Below are positions 22,685-30,909 of a stretch of DNA of 31,380 bases, one piece after another. The DNA is from an uncultured Lachnospiraceae bacterium. Its GTDB lineage: Bacteria > Bacillota > Clostridia > Lachnospirales > Lachnospiraceae. The number at the start of each line of letters is the position of its first letter. Position 1 is the first letter of the stretch. Below the pieces are notes generated by a model that had not been told where the DNA came from, made no database searches, and saw only the letters and a program-made list of their open reading frames with translations. Made by a program: the position numbers and the translations under genes. The stretch lies in contig CAJUSK010000014.1 of assembly GCA_910589075.1 (NCBI GenBank), positions 1 to 31,380 of the forward strand, in the 5' to 3' direction.

Positions 22685-23389
22685 ATGATCCGTATTGCAG
22701 TCTGCGATGACGAACCGCAAATTTCCGACCATATCAAAGGGATGGCGGCTGATTTTTTTCGCAGGAAACATATGGAAATATATATTGTGCAATTTTCATC
22801 GGGAGAAGAGTTGCTGAAATATGATAAAAGAATCGATATTCTGTTTTTGGATATTCAGATGCAGGGCATGGATGGTATGGTAACTGCCCGAAAGCTCCGG
22901 GCACATCAATTTAAGGGCTTTCTCATTTTTATTACGGTTCTCAAAGAAATGGTATTCCAGTCTTTTGAAGTACAGGCCTATGATTACCTGATAAAGCCGA
23001 TTGAAAAGAAACGATTTGACAAAACAATGGAACGTCTGACGGATTCCATGGCGGGCTCCGGGGAAGCCAATCTGCTTGTACGCAAGGGATATGAAAGCAG
23101 CATTATTTCTTTTGAGGAGATTGTTTTTTGTGAGATTATCAACAGAAAAGTTTACCTGCATTTAGTATCATCGGAAGTGATTGATTTTTATGATCGTATA
23201 GAAAAGCTGGAAACCAGGCTGGATCAGAGGTTTTTCCGGTGTCACAGAAGTTACCTGATCAATTTACAATATTTAAGAAGCTATAAACATGGTATGGCAT
23301 ATATGGAAGGCGGCCGGGAGATACCCGTATCAAGATTGCGGAGCAGGGAATTTTCAGGTGTTATTTTACAGTATATGAAACATATATAA
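22685..23389 (+). CDS. LytTR-family response regulator, AgrA-like
   Basis: A 234-residue regulator. The receiver domain (1-120) shows CDDE (7-10), phospho-acceptor D56 in ILFLDIQMQG and K104 in YLIKPIEKKRF. The C-terminal LytTR DNA-binding domain (about 130-232) shows SIISFEEIVFCEIINRKVYLHL. It ends with FFRCHRSYLINLQYLRSY, the usual LytTR signature. Such regulators normally control peptide-pheromone quorum sensing, bacteriocins or cell-surface functions. GGGAGGAGG precedes the ATG, a very strong site. The kinase gene follows after 32 nt, so the two form an operon. No agrB-like processing protease is present nearby. Confidence 0.92.
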   Translation: MIRIAVCDDEPQISDHIKGMAADFFRRKHMEIYIVQFSSGEELLKYDKRIDILFLDIQMQGMDGMVTARKLRAHQFKGFLIFITVLKEMVFQSFEVQAYDYLIKPIEKKRFDKTMERLTDSMAGSGEANLLVRKGYESSIISFEEIVFCEIINRKVYLHLVSSEVIDFYDRIEKLETRLDQRFFRCHRSYLINLQYLRSYKHGMAYMEGGREIPVSRLRSREFSGVILQYMKHI

Positions 23390-23421
23390 GAAAAATCCGG
23401 TTACATACAGGAGCGTGTAAA

Positions 23422-24741
23422 ATGACTGAATGTATGGATGTTTTAATATATATTATGGGCAGCGTTCAGATGCTTGCAGGGTTTTATTTCCTTACCCGGT
23501 TTTTGCAGAAAAAAGTCCGGTTTTATCTGTACGGATTGTTTGCAATACTGGGATTTGCTGTGACGATGGCAATTCCTGCGGGGGACAGTATAACAGAATT
23601 TCTCGTATATTTTTTGCTGCTTACAGTAAGTGGGATTCTGGTATGCCGGGCAGACTGGAGGCCTGTTATCTTATATGCCGCTCTGACAATCGAGAGTATG
23701 CAGCTCAGTTATGGAATTGTGAATTCGTTGTCTTGCATTGTGTATCCCAGGCTGTTTTCCTTAACCCACAAAGTCATGGGCATTGCATTCTGGCTGTCAG
23801 AGAGTATGGCGTTGGTCTTGTCAATACTTTGCTTTTGTATGATATACCGGCATTTTTCATACTGTGAAACCGTAAAACAACCATATCTGTTTATGATTTT
23901 AACGCCGCTATGTATGCTGTTTTTTGTTGAAAACTATATCAGTTCCGTTTTATACGGAAATACGGTTATTACGGATGAAAAGGGTATCAGGATATATACG
24001 GATCCCGGCCCTATTGTATTGTTGCAGCTTTTGAGTGTGGCCAGCCTGTTCTGCATTCTGTTTGCCTATAAGAAACTTTTACAGAACTTCCGTCTCAGTG
24101 TGGAATTATCATTGTTGGAGCAGGAAGAGTATTTTCTGAACCGGTATGTGGAGGAGGCGAAGGAGCGTTATGATAACACAAAGTCATTTCGCCATGATAT
24201 AAAGAATCACATGACAATGCTAAAAGAGCTTTTAAAAGCCGGGGAAACGGGAAAGGCGTTAACATATATCGGGGATATGGAGGAGATGACAAACGGATTG
24301 TCCTTTCCATGCAGTACCAACAACCCGGTGGTGGATATTCTGCTGGAGAATAAACTGGGGATGGCAAAAAGTATGGGAATAGATGTTTCCTGTTCTCTGA
24401 TTCTGCCCTGCCCCTGTATGGTGCGGGATATTGATTTTTGTGTGATTCTGGCCAATGCGTTGGACAATGCAATCCATGCATGCAAACTTTCGGCGCGGTG
24501 TACAGAACCGTATATTCATGTGTCGGGGCGCATACAGGGCGATTTTATTCTGCTGGAAATTGAGAACAGCTTTCAGGGAAATGGTTTATTCAGAACAGGG
24601 ACGGGCATTTCCAATATAAGAGCAGTGGCTGAAAAATATCAGGGTACGATGCGCATAAAAGCACAGGGTACGATATGTGTTTGCAGTGTGCTGCTGCTGA
24701 TCCCACAGTATCCGGAAAACATTCCCCAGAAAACCGGTTGA
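23422..24741 (+). CDS. Sensor histidine kinase with GHKL ATPase, AgrC-like
   Basis: A 439-residue protein. About six transmembrane segments fill residues 5-215, as in AgrC-type pheromone receptors. A coiled linker (LEQEEYFLNRYVEEAKERYDNTK) leads to the phospho-acceptor His258 in SFRHDIKNHMTML. The N-box is LANALDNAIHA and the G-box GTGISNIRAVAEKYQG. The first ATP lid is short, which is normal for the HPK10 class. It would sense a peptide or other membrane-accessible ligand and pass phosphate to the LytTR regulator upstream. AGGAGCGTG precedes the ATG. It converges with the methyltransferase gene, with under 100 nt between the stops and no clear terminator. Confidence 0.9.
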   Translation: MTECMDVLIYIMGSVQMLAGFYFLTRFLQKKVRFYLYGLFAILGFAVTMAIPAGDSITEFLVYFLLLTVSGILVCRADWRPVILYAALTIESMQLSYGIVNSLSCIVYPRLFSLTHKVMGIAFWLSESMALVLSILCFCMIYRHFSYCETVKQPYLFMILTPLCMLFFVENYISSVLYGNTVITDEKGIRIYTDPGPIVLLQLLSVASLFCILFAYKKLLQNFRLSVELSLLEQEEYFLNRYVEEAKERYDNTKSFRHDIKNHMTMLKELLKAGETGKALTYIGDMEEMTNGLSFPCSTNNPVVDILLENKLGMAKSMGIDVSCSLILPCPCMVRDIDFCVILANALDNAIHACKLSARCTEPYIHVSGRIQGDFILLEIENSFQGNGLFRTGTGISNIRAVAEKYQGTMRIKAQGTICVCSVLLLIPQYPENIPQKTG

Positions 24742-24835
24742 GCTGTTGTATCAAACTGCCTTCTGTGAACAAAACGGGTTTAAAGGTTATGACAATAGTT
24801 GTATATGCGCAGGAAGATAGAGGGCCTTTGGCGGG

Positions 24836-25579
24836 CTATGGCACTGCTTTTTTTGCAGTTGCCTTAACCAATAACATCATAGGACGGCGCATTTCGTCTT
24901 TCATTTCCGGAAAATCCCGCATTTCTGCAGGTTGCTCTGCTTCTTCCACTGCATTCAGTTCAAAGCCGTTATTGAGCAGGCCCATCAGTATCTGGGTAAG
25001 CGTATGATGCTGTTTTACTATATCACATCCTAAAAAATGTGTATTCCGTTCTCCTGGAAAAAAGTAATTGTCAATGGGCCAATATTTTGGTGTCCCTTCG
25101 TCTGTATAGACCCAATCCTGTCCCACACCGGCAGTAAATACCGGGTGCTCAATATTAAAAAGGAATATCCCGTCCTGCTTCAGTGTTTTATGCACTTTTT
25201 GGAATATCCTGTCAATAGGTGCAATGTAGTGCAGAGCCAGATTGGAAATGACACAGTCCCACATATTTTCCGGGTATTCATATTCCTCTATTCCGCAAAT
25301 ACGATATTCAATTTGGTTTTCCACGTTGCGTTTTTGGGCTTCAGCAATCATCTTCCGGCTTAGATCAAGTCCCAATACCTGTACTGCCCCCTGGCTGGCT
25401 GCAAATTTACAATGCCAACCATATCCGCACCCCAGATCCAGCACACGTTTCCCTTCCAGCGGGGGAAACAGCGGCTGTAACTGATGCCATTCTCCGGCGG
25501 CGGTTAAACCTTCCCTGCTGCGGGGCATTTTCGCATATTCCGCAAAAAATTTTTCATGGTCATATTCATTCTGTAACAT
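24836..25579 (-). CDS. Class I SAM-dependent methyltransferase
   Basis: A 247-residue cytoplasmic methyltransferase. SAM-binding motif I is VLDLGCGYGWHC, followed by an acidic residue at the second strand (LGLDLSRKM). Motif II lies in WDCVISNLALHYI and motif III in LKQDGIFLFNIEHPVF. The IEHPVF segment and the C-terminal TLTQILMGLLNNGFELNAVEEAEQP are found in UbiE/COQ5-like enzymes of unknown substrate in Firmicutes. Small-molecule targets are likelier than RNA. The ATG at 25579 follows GGGAGG at 7 nt; an ATG 15 nt upstream is also possible. It has a good promoter (25612-25640) and reads away from the GTPase-nuclease gene. Confidence 0.85.
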   Translation of the reverse strand: MLQNEYDHEKFFAEYAKMPRSREGLTAAGEWHQLQPLFPPLEGKRVLDLGCGYGWHCKFAASQGAVQVLGLDLSRKMIAEAQKRNVENQIEYRICGIEEYEYPENMWDCVISNLALHYIAPIDRIFQKVHKTLKQDGIFLFNIEHPVFTAGVGQDWVYTDEGTPKYWPIDNYFFPGERNTHFLGCDIVKQHHTLTQILMGLLNNGFELNAVEEAEQPAEMRDFPEMKDEMRRPMMLLVKATAKKAVP

Positions 25580-25611
25580 CCATTTTCCTCCCATTCTCCT
25601 GTATCGTTTTG

Positions 25612-25640
25612 ACTATAACACAGGTTTGGATGGAATTCAA
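25612..25640 (-). promoter_or_regulatory. Promoter of the methyltransferase
   Basis: On the reverse strand, TTGAAT (25640-25635) and TATAGT (25617-25612) are spaced by exactly 17 bp, about 33 nt before the start codon. Confidence 0.6.
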
Positions 25641-25849
25641 TTTACTTCCGCAGATTGCCGGAGCCTGTGGCGGCAGCCTGTATCCGGAAACGCCCCCCCT
25701 TTGCATATTGTTCCATGCGGGATATTTTGGCACAATATCGACTTCCGGTTGTTCTTGTGATAAAATGGATTGCGTTGATACACAGGCAGATAATCAATTT
25801 GAAAAAGAAAACGCTAACAGGGAAGTTGCAGCGGGAAGGGATATAATCC

Positions 25850-28555
25850 ATGAGTGATGTGGCCGGAAAGGGATTTAAAAAATATATTTGTATAGGGTTG
25901 TTGGCCCATGTGGACGCGGGTAAGACCACACTGTCGGAAAGCCTTTTGTTCGAGAATGGCGCTTTGCGGGAGCGGGGCCGGGTGGATAAGGGCAACGTTT
26001 TTCTGGACACGTATGCGGTGGAGAAGGAGCGGGGGATTACGGTCTTTTCCAAGCAGGCGGTGCTCAAGGGGGAAGCGGCGGATATTATCCTTATGGACAC
26101 GCCGGGGCATGTGGACTTTTCGGCGGAAATGGAACGTACGTTGCAGATATTGGATGGGGCAGTGCTGGTGTTAAGCGGCGTGGAGGGCATACAGGCCCAC
26201 ACCCGGACACTCTGGAAGCTGCTGCAAAAATATGACATACCTGTCATGATTTTTGTCAATAAAACGGACCGCTTTGAAAACAGAGAAGAGGGAGCCAAAT
26301 TGCTGGCCAAGTTACAGGAAGAGTTCGGCGATCATTGTGTGGACTTTTCGGAAGAGGTAAAGGGGACAGAGCCCTTTTATGAAAATATTGCCGTGTGTGA
26401 GGAAGCAGCGTTGGATCTGTATATGGAAACGGGCAGTGTGCCAGAGGAGATGACAGGAAAGCTGATCCGGGAGAGAAAGCTGTTTCCCTGTTACTTTGGA
26501 TCTGCCCTGAAAGGGGACGGGGCAGGTGAACTGCTGGCGGATATGGGCAGGTATCTGGGGCGGCAGGAATATCCGGGGGAGTTTGGCGCCAGAGTTTACA
26601 AGATCAGCAGAGACGAACAGGGAAAACGTCTGACCTGGCTGAAAGTGACCGGCGGGAAGCTGGCAGTGCGGGATCTTCTGTCTGTGGAAACGGAGGACGG
26701 GACGTGGGAGGAAAAGGTCAGTCAGATCAGGCTGTATTCCGGTGCCAAATATGATGTGGCGTCGGAGATCGGTGCAGGCTGTGTGGCGGCTGTAACAGGG
26801 CCGGAGCACACATTTGCAGGCGCAGGGCTGGGCCGGGAACAGGGGATTTTGCAGCCTTTGCTGGAACCGGTGCTTTCTTATGAGATGATTTTGGAGGAAG
26901 GATATGACCTGGTAAAGGCGCTGCCGCTGCTCAGGCAATTGGAAGAAGAGGAGCCGGAGCTGCATTTTGCGTTGGATGAGGAAGGAAAAAAGCTGCAGCT
27001 GCGGCTGATGGGGGAAATCCAGCTACAGATATTGCAGCGTCAGATCAGAGAACGGTTTGGCCTGGAAGTCTCTTTCGGGCCGGGTGCCATTGTCTATAAA
27101 GAAACCATTTCCAAAGCCGTGGAAGGTGTCGGGCATTTTGAGCCGCTGCGCCATTATGCGGAAGTACATCTTCTCCTGGAGCCGGGAGAGCCGGGCAGTG
27201 GGATGCAGTATGCCAGTGGGTGCAGCGAGGATGTGTTGGACCGGAACTGGCAGCGGCTGGTGCTGACGCATCTGCGTGAGCGGGAACACAGGGGCGTGTT
27301 GACCGGCGGGGCGCTGACGGATATGAAAGTGACACTTATGTCAGGAAAAGCGCATACCAAACACACGGAGGGCGGAGATTTCCGGCAGGCAACCTATCGG
27401 GCTGTCCGCCAGGGACTGATGCAGACAGAGTCCGTACTTTTGGAGCCCTATTATGATTTTTGCCTGGAAGTGCCGTCTGTGTTGACGGGCCGGGCGATGA
27501 CGGATCTGGATATGCTTGATGCAAAAGCCTTTCAGCCGGAGATGGATGGGGACATGACGCAGATTCGTGGCAGCGCGCCTGTGGTCTGCCTGCAGTCTTA
27601 TCAGAAAGAAGTGGCCGCCTATACCAAAGGGCTGGGGCGGTTATCTTGTACACTGAAAGGGTATGGCCCCTGTCATAATACCGGGGAAGTGTTGGCGGAA
27701 AAAGCGTATGATCCGGAGCGGGATGTGAGAAATCCTTCTTCCTCTGTATTTTGCGCCCATGGCGCCGGGTTTGTGGTGCCATGGGATGAAGTAGGGGAAT
27801 ATATGCACCTGCCTTCCATTCTGACAAATGAACAGGAGCCGACGGATGGGGAAATACGCAGACAGGCGAAAGCAGAAAGCCGCAGTGCACAGGCACTGAC
27901 CATTGGCACCGAGGAGATTGATGCTATATTAAATAAGACCGCTTATGCAAACCGTAAGGATGCGCCCATATCCCGGAAAGGCATTCCGGCCAGGCGCAGA
28001 CGTCAGGAAAAAGAGGGGATATCCATACCATCCCGCGCCAGGATGTATCAACCCCAGGAGAAAAAGCCGGAATATCTGTTGGTGGATGGGTATAATATTA
28101 TATTTGCCTGGAAGGAACTAAAAGAACTGGCAGCGGTGAGTCTGGACGGTGCCAGAGGCAGACTGCTGGATATTCTGTGCAATTATCAGGGAATCCGGGG
28201 GTGTGAGCTGATTGCGGTGTTTGATGCCTATCGCCTGGAAGGGCATGTGGAGGAAATGGTGGACTATCACAATATTCATGTGGTCTATACGAAAGAAGCG
28301 GAGACTGCGGATCGGTTTATTGAAAAATTTGCCCATGAACACGCTTCCCGGTATCGGATCAGTGTGGCCACGTCCGATGGACTGGAGCAGATAATCATTC
28401 GTGGTGCAGGCTGCGGCCTGATCTCAGCCAGGGAGCTGGAAGAGGAGATCCACCGGGCCAATGCTCATATATTGCAGGAATATGAGGAAAAGCAGGAGAG
28501 CGGGCGGGTGTATCTTGGGGATATGGATTTTAACCCATTTTTCCCATCTCAATAA
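25850..28555 (+). CDS. Ribosomal-protection-type (TetM/EF-G-like) GTPase fused to a YacP/Rae1-like NYN endoribonuclease
   Basis: A 901-residue protein, about 260 longer than TetM. The GTPase domain has G1 AHVDAGKT (19-26), G2 in ERGIT, G3 DTPGH (83-87), G4 NKTD (137-140) and G5 near FGSALKGDG. Translation-factor domains II-V follow to about residue 650. LLEPYYDFCLEVPSVLTGRAMTDL matches the TetM domain IV-V junction. A basic linker (ARRRRQEKEG) leads to a NYN domain (about 741-890): LLVDGYNII, VFDAYRLEGH, TKEAETADRFIEK, VATSDGLEQIII and ISARELEEEI. All five blocks match YacP, the B. subtilis ribosome A-site RNase Rae1. The inferred role is a ribosome-clearing factor that binds stalled ribosomes and cuts the mRNA. 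GGGAAGGG lies about 11 nt upstream of the ATG. The 3' end overlaps the convergent TrmB gene by 26 nt. Domain calls are sure; the function is inferred. Confidence 0.88.
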   Translation: MSDVAGKGFKKYICIGLLAHVDAGKTTLSESLLFENGALRERGRVDKGNVFLDTYAVEKERGITVFSKQAVLKGEAADIILMDTPGHVDFSAEMERTLQILDGAVLVLSGVEGIQAHTRTLWKLLQKYDIPVMIFVNKTDRFENREEGAKLLAKLQEEFGDHCVDFSEEVKGTEPFYENIAVCEEAALDLYMETGSVPEEMTGKLIRERKLFPCYFGSALKGDGAGELLADMGRYLGRQEYPGEFGARVYKISRDEQGKRLTWLKVTGGKLAVRDLLSVETEDGTWEEKVSQIRLYSGAKYDVASEIGAGCVAAVTGPEHTFAGAGLGREQGILQPLLEPVLSYEMILEEGYDLVKALPLLRQLEEEEPELHFALDEEGKKLQLRLMGEIQLQILQRQIRERFGLEVSFGPGAIVYKETISKAVEGVGHFEPLRHYAEVHLLLEPGEPGSGMQYASGCSEDVLDRNWQRLVLTHLREREHRGVLTGGALTDMKVTLMSGKAHTKHTEGGDFRQATYRAVRQGLMQTESVLLEPYYDFCLEVPSVLTGRAMTDLDMLDAKAFQPEMDGDMTQIRGSAPVVCLQSYQKEVAAYTKGLGRLSCTLKGYGPCHNTGEVLAEKAYDPERDVRNPSSSVFCAHGAGFVVPWDEVGEYMHLPSILTNEQEPTDGEIRRQAKAESRSAQALTIGTEEIDAILNKTAYANRKDAPISRKGIPARRRRQEKEGISIPSRARMYQPQEKKPEYLLVDGYNIIFAWKELKELAAVSLDGARGRLLDILCNYQGIRGCELIAVFDAYRLEGHVEEMVDYHNIHVVYTKEAETADRFIEKFAHEHASRYRISVATSDGLEQIIIRGAGCGLISARELEEEIHRANAHILQEYEEKQESGRVYLGDMDFNPFFPSQ

Positions 28556-29228
28556 GCATAATCTCATTTTTCAGCATTTCTTTGAATATATCAATCAGAT
28601 TGCGGTTCTGTGAAAAGAGGCAGGCGGAGTTTTCTCCATCGGAAATTCTGCCTGTCAGTACTTTCACAGAATCCACAATCAGGCGTATCTGATCTTCTTC
28701 CCTGCCGGTTACATAAGAAATCGCCCCTTCCAGCGGATGGGGGATATTGGAGAGAATCACTACCTTTTTCCCGGTTTCCACCTGTTTCTGCAGATGTGGA
28801 AGCATTTGGGAGAGAATGGAAGGTGGTACGGAAATATACAGCCGCTGCCCTGTTTCCAGAATCAGGCTGGTTAGTTTATCCATGATCTGCCTTGTTCCCC
28901 GTATGGTGAGATAGCCCTGGACGTCTGTTTGGCGGTGGGGGAGACGGGACAGGAGCGCTTCTTTTTTTTCCTGCAGATGGCGGATAACATTGCCGCTGAA
29001 TTCTTCAAAGGGGACGGCCACATAGCGGGTCACATGTTCTTCCATAACCCAGGCGGCGCCCTTTTCCACCAGGCCGGCCAGGGCATTATATGTATTGGAA
29101 CGTGAAATGCCCGTTAATTTGGCGGCTTCATAGCCAGTGAGTTCGCCGTGGGTAAGCAGGGTCAGGTACAGGTTGGCCTCTTGTCTGGTGAGGCCGAAAT
29201 GGAGCAGCTCTTCGGTGATGGGATACAT
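28530..29228 (-). CDS. TrmB-family transcriptional regulator
   Basis: A 232-residue DNA-binding protein. The N-terminal winged helix covers LLHFGLTRQEANLYLTLLTHGEL and TGYEAAKLTGISRSNTYNALAGLVEKGA (about 8-62), the standard TrmB fold. A helical connector (EFSGNVIRHLQEKKEALLSRL) is followed by an effector domain (about 100-230) beginning YLTIRGTRQIMDKL, with SVPPSILSQMLPHL and KKVVILSNIP. TrmB proteins often respond to sugars or metabolites in archaea and bacteria; no ligand can be named. GAAAGGAAG precedes the ATG. It is convergent with the GTPase-nuclease gene (26-nt overlap), so mutual antisense effects are possible. No obvious regulated operon follows. Confidence 0.85.
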   Translation of the reverse strand: MYPITEELLHFGLTRQEANLYLTLLTHGELTGYEAAKLTGISRSNTYNALAGLVEKGAAWVMEEHVTRYVAVPFEEFSGNVIRHLQEKKEALLSRLPHRQTDVQGYLTIRGTRQIMDKLTSLILETGQRLYISVPPSILSQMLPHLQKQVETGKKVVILSNIPHPLEGAISYVTGREEDQIRLIVDSVKVLTGRISDGENSACLFSQNRNLIDIFKEMLKNEIMLIEMGKMG

Positions 29229-29264
29229 GGTTTCTTCCTTTCGTCAGGGAATGGTTTCAGGAAC

Positions 29265-30106
29265 ACTATGGATGAAAAAGGGAGATTTGTCAAGTTTTCT
29301 CCGGCAAGGCATTTCCTCGGCGGTCATCAGGGCTATAACCAACTGCATATGACGCCGTTGTATGACATACTGAATAAAGTATATCTGGAAGCGGTGATAC
29401 AGCCAGAACCGCAAAAGACGAAATCGGCGCATTGATTGAACTTGTCAGGCGCAACACATTCAGGGAAAAAACTCTCATCATTGGAGACAGAGGTTTTGAG
29501 TCCTATAACCTCTTGGCCCATCTTGCGGAAAAGGAAAATCTGGATTTTTTAATTCGTATAAAGAATAACCGTTCTGCAATGAGGGAAGTAGCACGTCTCC
29601 CTATGTTGGAACTGGATACGGTTATCCGATTTACCGTCAGCACCACGGAGACAAAAGAGGATAAACAGAAGAAACATATCTTCCTTCAAGTGCCGAAAAA
29701 CAGCAAAGAAGGGAGCAAAACACGCCGGGGACGTTGGGATTTTCCCAGTCCGTATCCCATGTGTCTTGTAAATCTGCACGGCAAAAGCGACTGTTTTGCG
29801 GAGCAGGAAATGTACGCGGCAATGGTCATGTGTAACTTTACAAGCCGTATAGCCCGTGAAGTGGTTATACGACAGCCGGAAGAAGGGATTCATGCGTACC
29901 GTGTTAATTTTAAGATGGCGGCGGCCTTGTGCCGGGAATATTTCAGGTCGGAAGGTGCAGATTATGAAAAGCTGTTAGAGGAAATCGGACGGCATACCGT
30001 GCCGGTCAGACCAGACAGACAAAACAAACATAGAAATTATATAACATGTTCTACAAATATAACTCAAAATCCCTTTGTTTACAAAGGTCAGGCAATAGGA
30101 AAATAG
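29265..30106 (+). pseudogene. IS4-type transposase, 5'-truncated and frameshifted
   Basis: In one frame GYNQLHMTPLYDILNKVYLEAVIQP reads as the middle of an IS4-family DDE transposase. At about 29405 the frame shifts by one base. The continuation, DEIGALIELVRRNTFREKTLIIGDRGFESYNLLAHL, carries the IGDRGFESYN motif with the second catalytic Asp. Later NFTSRIAREVVIRQP and AYRVNFKMAAALCREYF match the C-terminal region around the catalytic Glu. The N-terminal part with the first Asp is missing upstream of 29265, where the TrmB regulator starts. So the element is dead by both truncation and frameshift. A poly-G run and hairpin lie just downstream (30150, 30393). Confidence 0.75.
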
Positions 30107-30392
30107 AAAATCAAAATATAACAAGTACACACTTATGTAGCGATTTTTAGGGGGGGGGGAAATCTATGGAAAATTGAGAATCTCTAAATTTCCACGTCAT
30201 ATTTTTATGTTGTTGACCATAAAAAGAACGTAAAACTCCATAAATATCCCCTATAATTGCAACTGTTGCTTATGATAAGCAGACCATATTTTCCATGGAT
30301 TTCTCTGGCAAAAGCCGGAAAACCAAAGAAAGCAACAAGAAAAAGCCACTCCCAATATCGACAAACAGATTTTAGGGAAATTTGCTAACTCT

Positions 30393-30434
30393 ATTCCAGA
30401 ACGATTCAGTACTTTTTCTGAATCGTTCTGGAAT
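30393..30434. repeat. Perfect 17-bp inverted repeat
   Basis: ATTCCAGAACGATTCAG (30393-30409) is followed by an 8-nt loop and its exact complement (30418-30434). The loop is T-rich, but the right flank is GGGTTGGG rather than a T-run. It is not a standard terminator on the plus strand. On the reverse strand the flank is TAGAGTTAGC, also not T-rich. Confidence 0.85.
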
Positions 30435-30519
30435 GGGTTGGGAAGAAATGGATATTTAGAAAACTATATGTTTTTTTTGAATATTATTGCTATGATATAC
30501 AAAAATAAATATTCTGCTT

Positions 30520-30546
30520 TTGGAAATATACAAACTATGGTATAGT
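30520..30546 (+). promoter_or_regulatory. Candidate promoter of the 92-residue ORF
   Basis: TTGGAA (30520-30525) and TATAGT (30541-30546) with a 15-bp spacer, helped by an extended -10 TGG. It ends 33 nt before the start codon. Confidence 0.4.
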
Positions 30547-30578
30547 TATATACAAATCGGAATTGATGGAGGGCAAGT

Positions 30579-30857
30579 ATGGAATATAAGGACTATATTA
30601 AGCAAGGCTTGAATGGGAACGCCCCATTAAAATTAATATTATGCGGAAATATACAGGGGACGGAAAATGATAAAGTAGGTGTTGTATCAGTTGTGTATGC
30701 CACAAATGATAAAGACTTAGCAGAACAAAAAATGAATGAATTGATTGCCGCCAATCCTAATAATTATTACATGGTTTATAGTGTGCCACTAAATGTTGAT
30801 TTGACAGAACTTTCTCATTATCCTTCAATAGCAATTTCTAAAGATGATTTACAATAA
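30579..30857 (+). CDS. Hypothetical 92-residue protein
   Basis: A small soluble protein. GATGGAGGG precedes the ATG at good spacing, and a promoter-like sequence lies upstream, so it is probably real. Predicted elements are a short helix (EYKDYIKQGL), two strands (LKLILCGNI, VGVVSVVYAT), a helix (DKDLAEQKMNELIAA) and a strand (NYYMVYSVPL), giving an alpha/beta fold. A single Cys sits at 22. No membrane segment or signal is present. I recognise no family. Neighbours are mobile debris and a YhcG-like fragment, so it may be accessory cargo. Codon use is AT-rich, like its surroundings. Confidence 0.6.
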   Translation: MEYKDYIKQGLNGNAPLKLILCGNIQGTENDKVGVVSVVYATNDKDLAEQKMNELIAANPNNYYMVYSVPLNVDLTELSHYPSIAISKDDLQ

Positions 30858-30909
30858 AAGCAATTCCTATTTATTGAGAAGTTGCAGAGCATAAAATCGG
30901 GATTGTTGA

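Larger units (their letters stand above)
30107..30578. other. AT-rich non-coding stretch between the IS4 remnant and the 92-residue ORF
   Basis: About 470 bases with no supported gene. It contains a run of ten G (30150-30159), a perfect 17-bp hairpin (30393-30434, separate entry) and several short AT-rich segments. Its base composition differs clearly from the core genes, in line with mobile or acquired DNA. I recognise no RNA gene in it. Confidence 0.6.

Noticed and set aside
25642..26310. Reverse-strand 222-codon open frame across the start of the GTPase gene
   Set aside because: It is antisense to the highly conserved G1-G4 motifs and has no ribosome binding site or family features.
25850..28555. 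Straight call as tetracycline resistance gene tet(M)
   Set aside because: The domain IV loop differs and about 260 extra residues form a nuclease domain. Resistance is not supported by the sequence.
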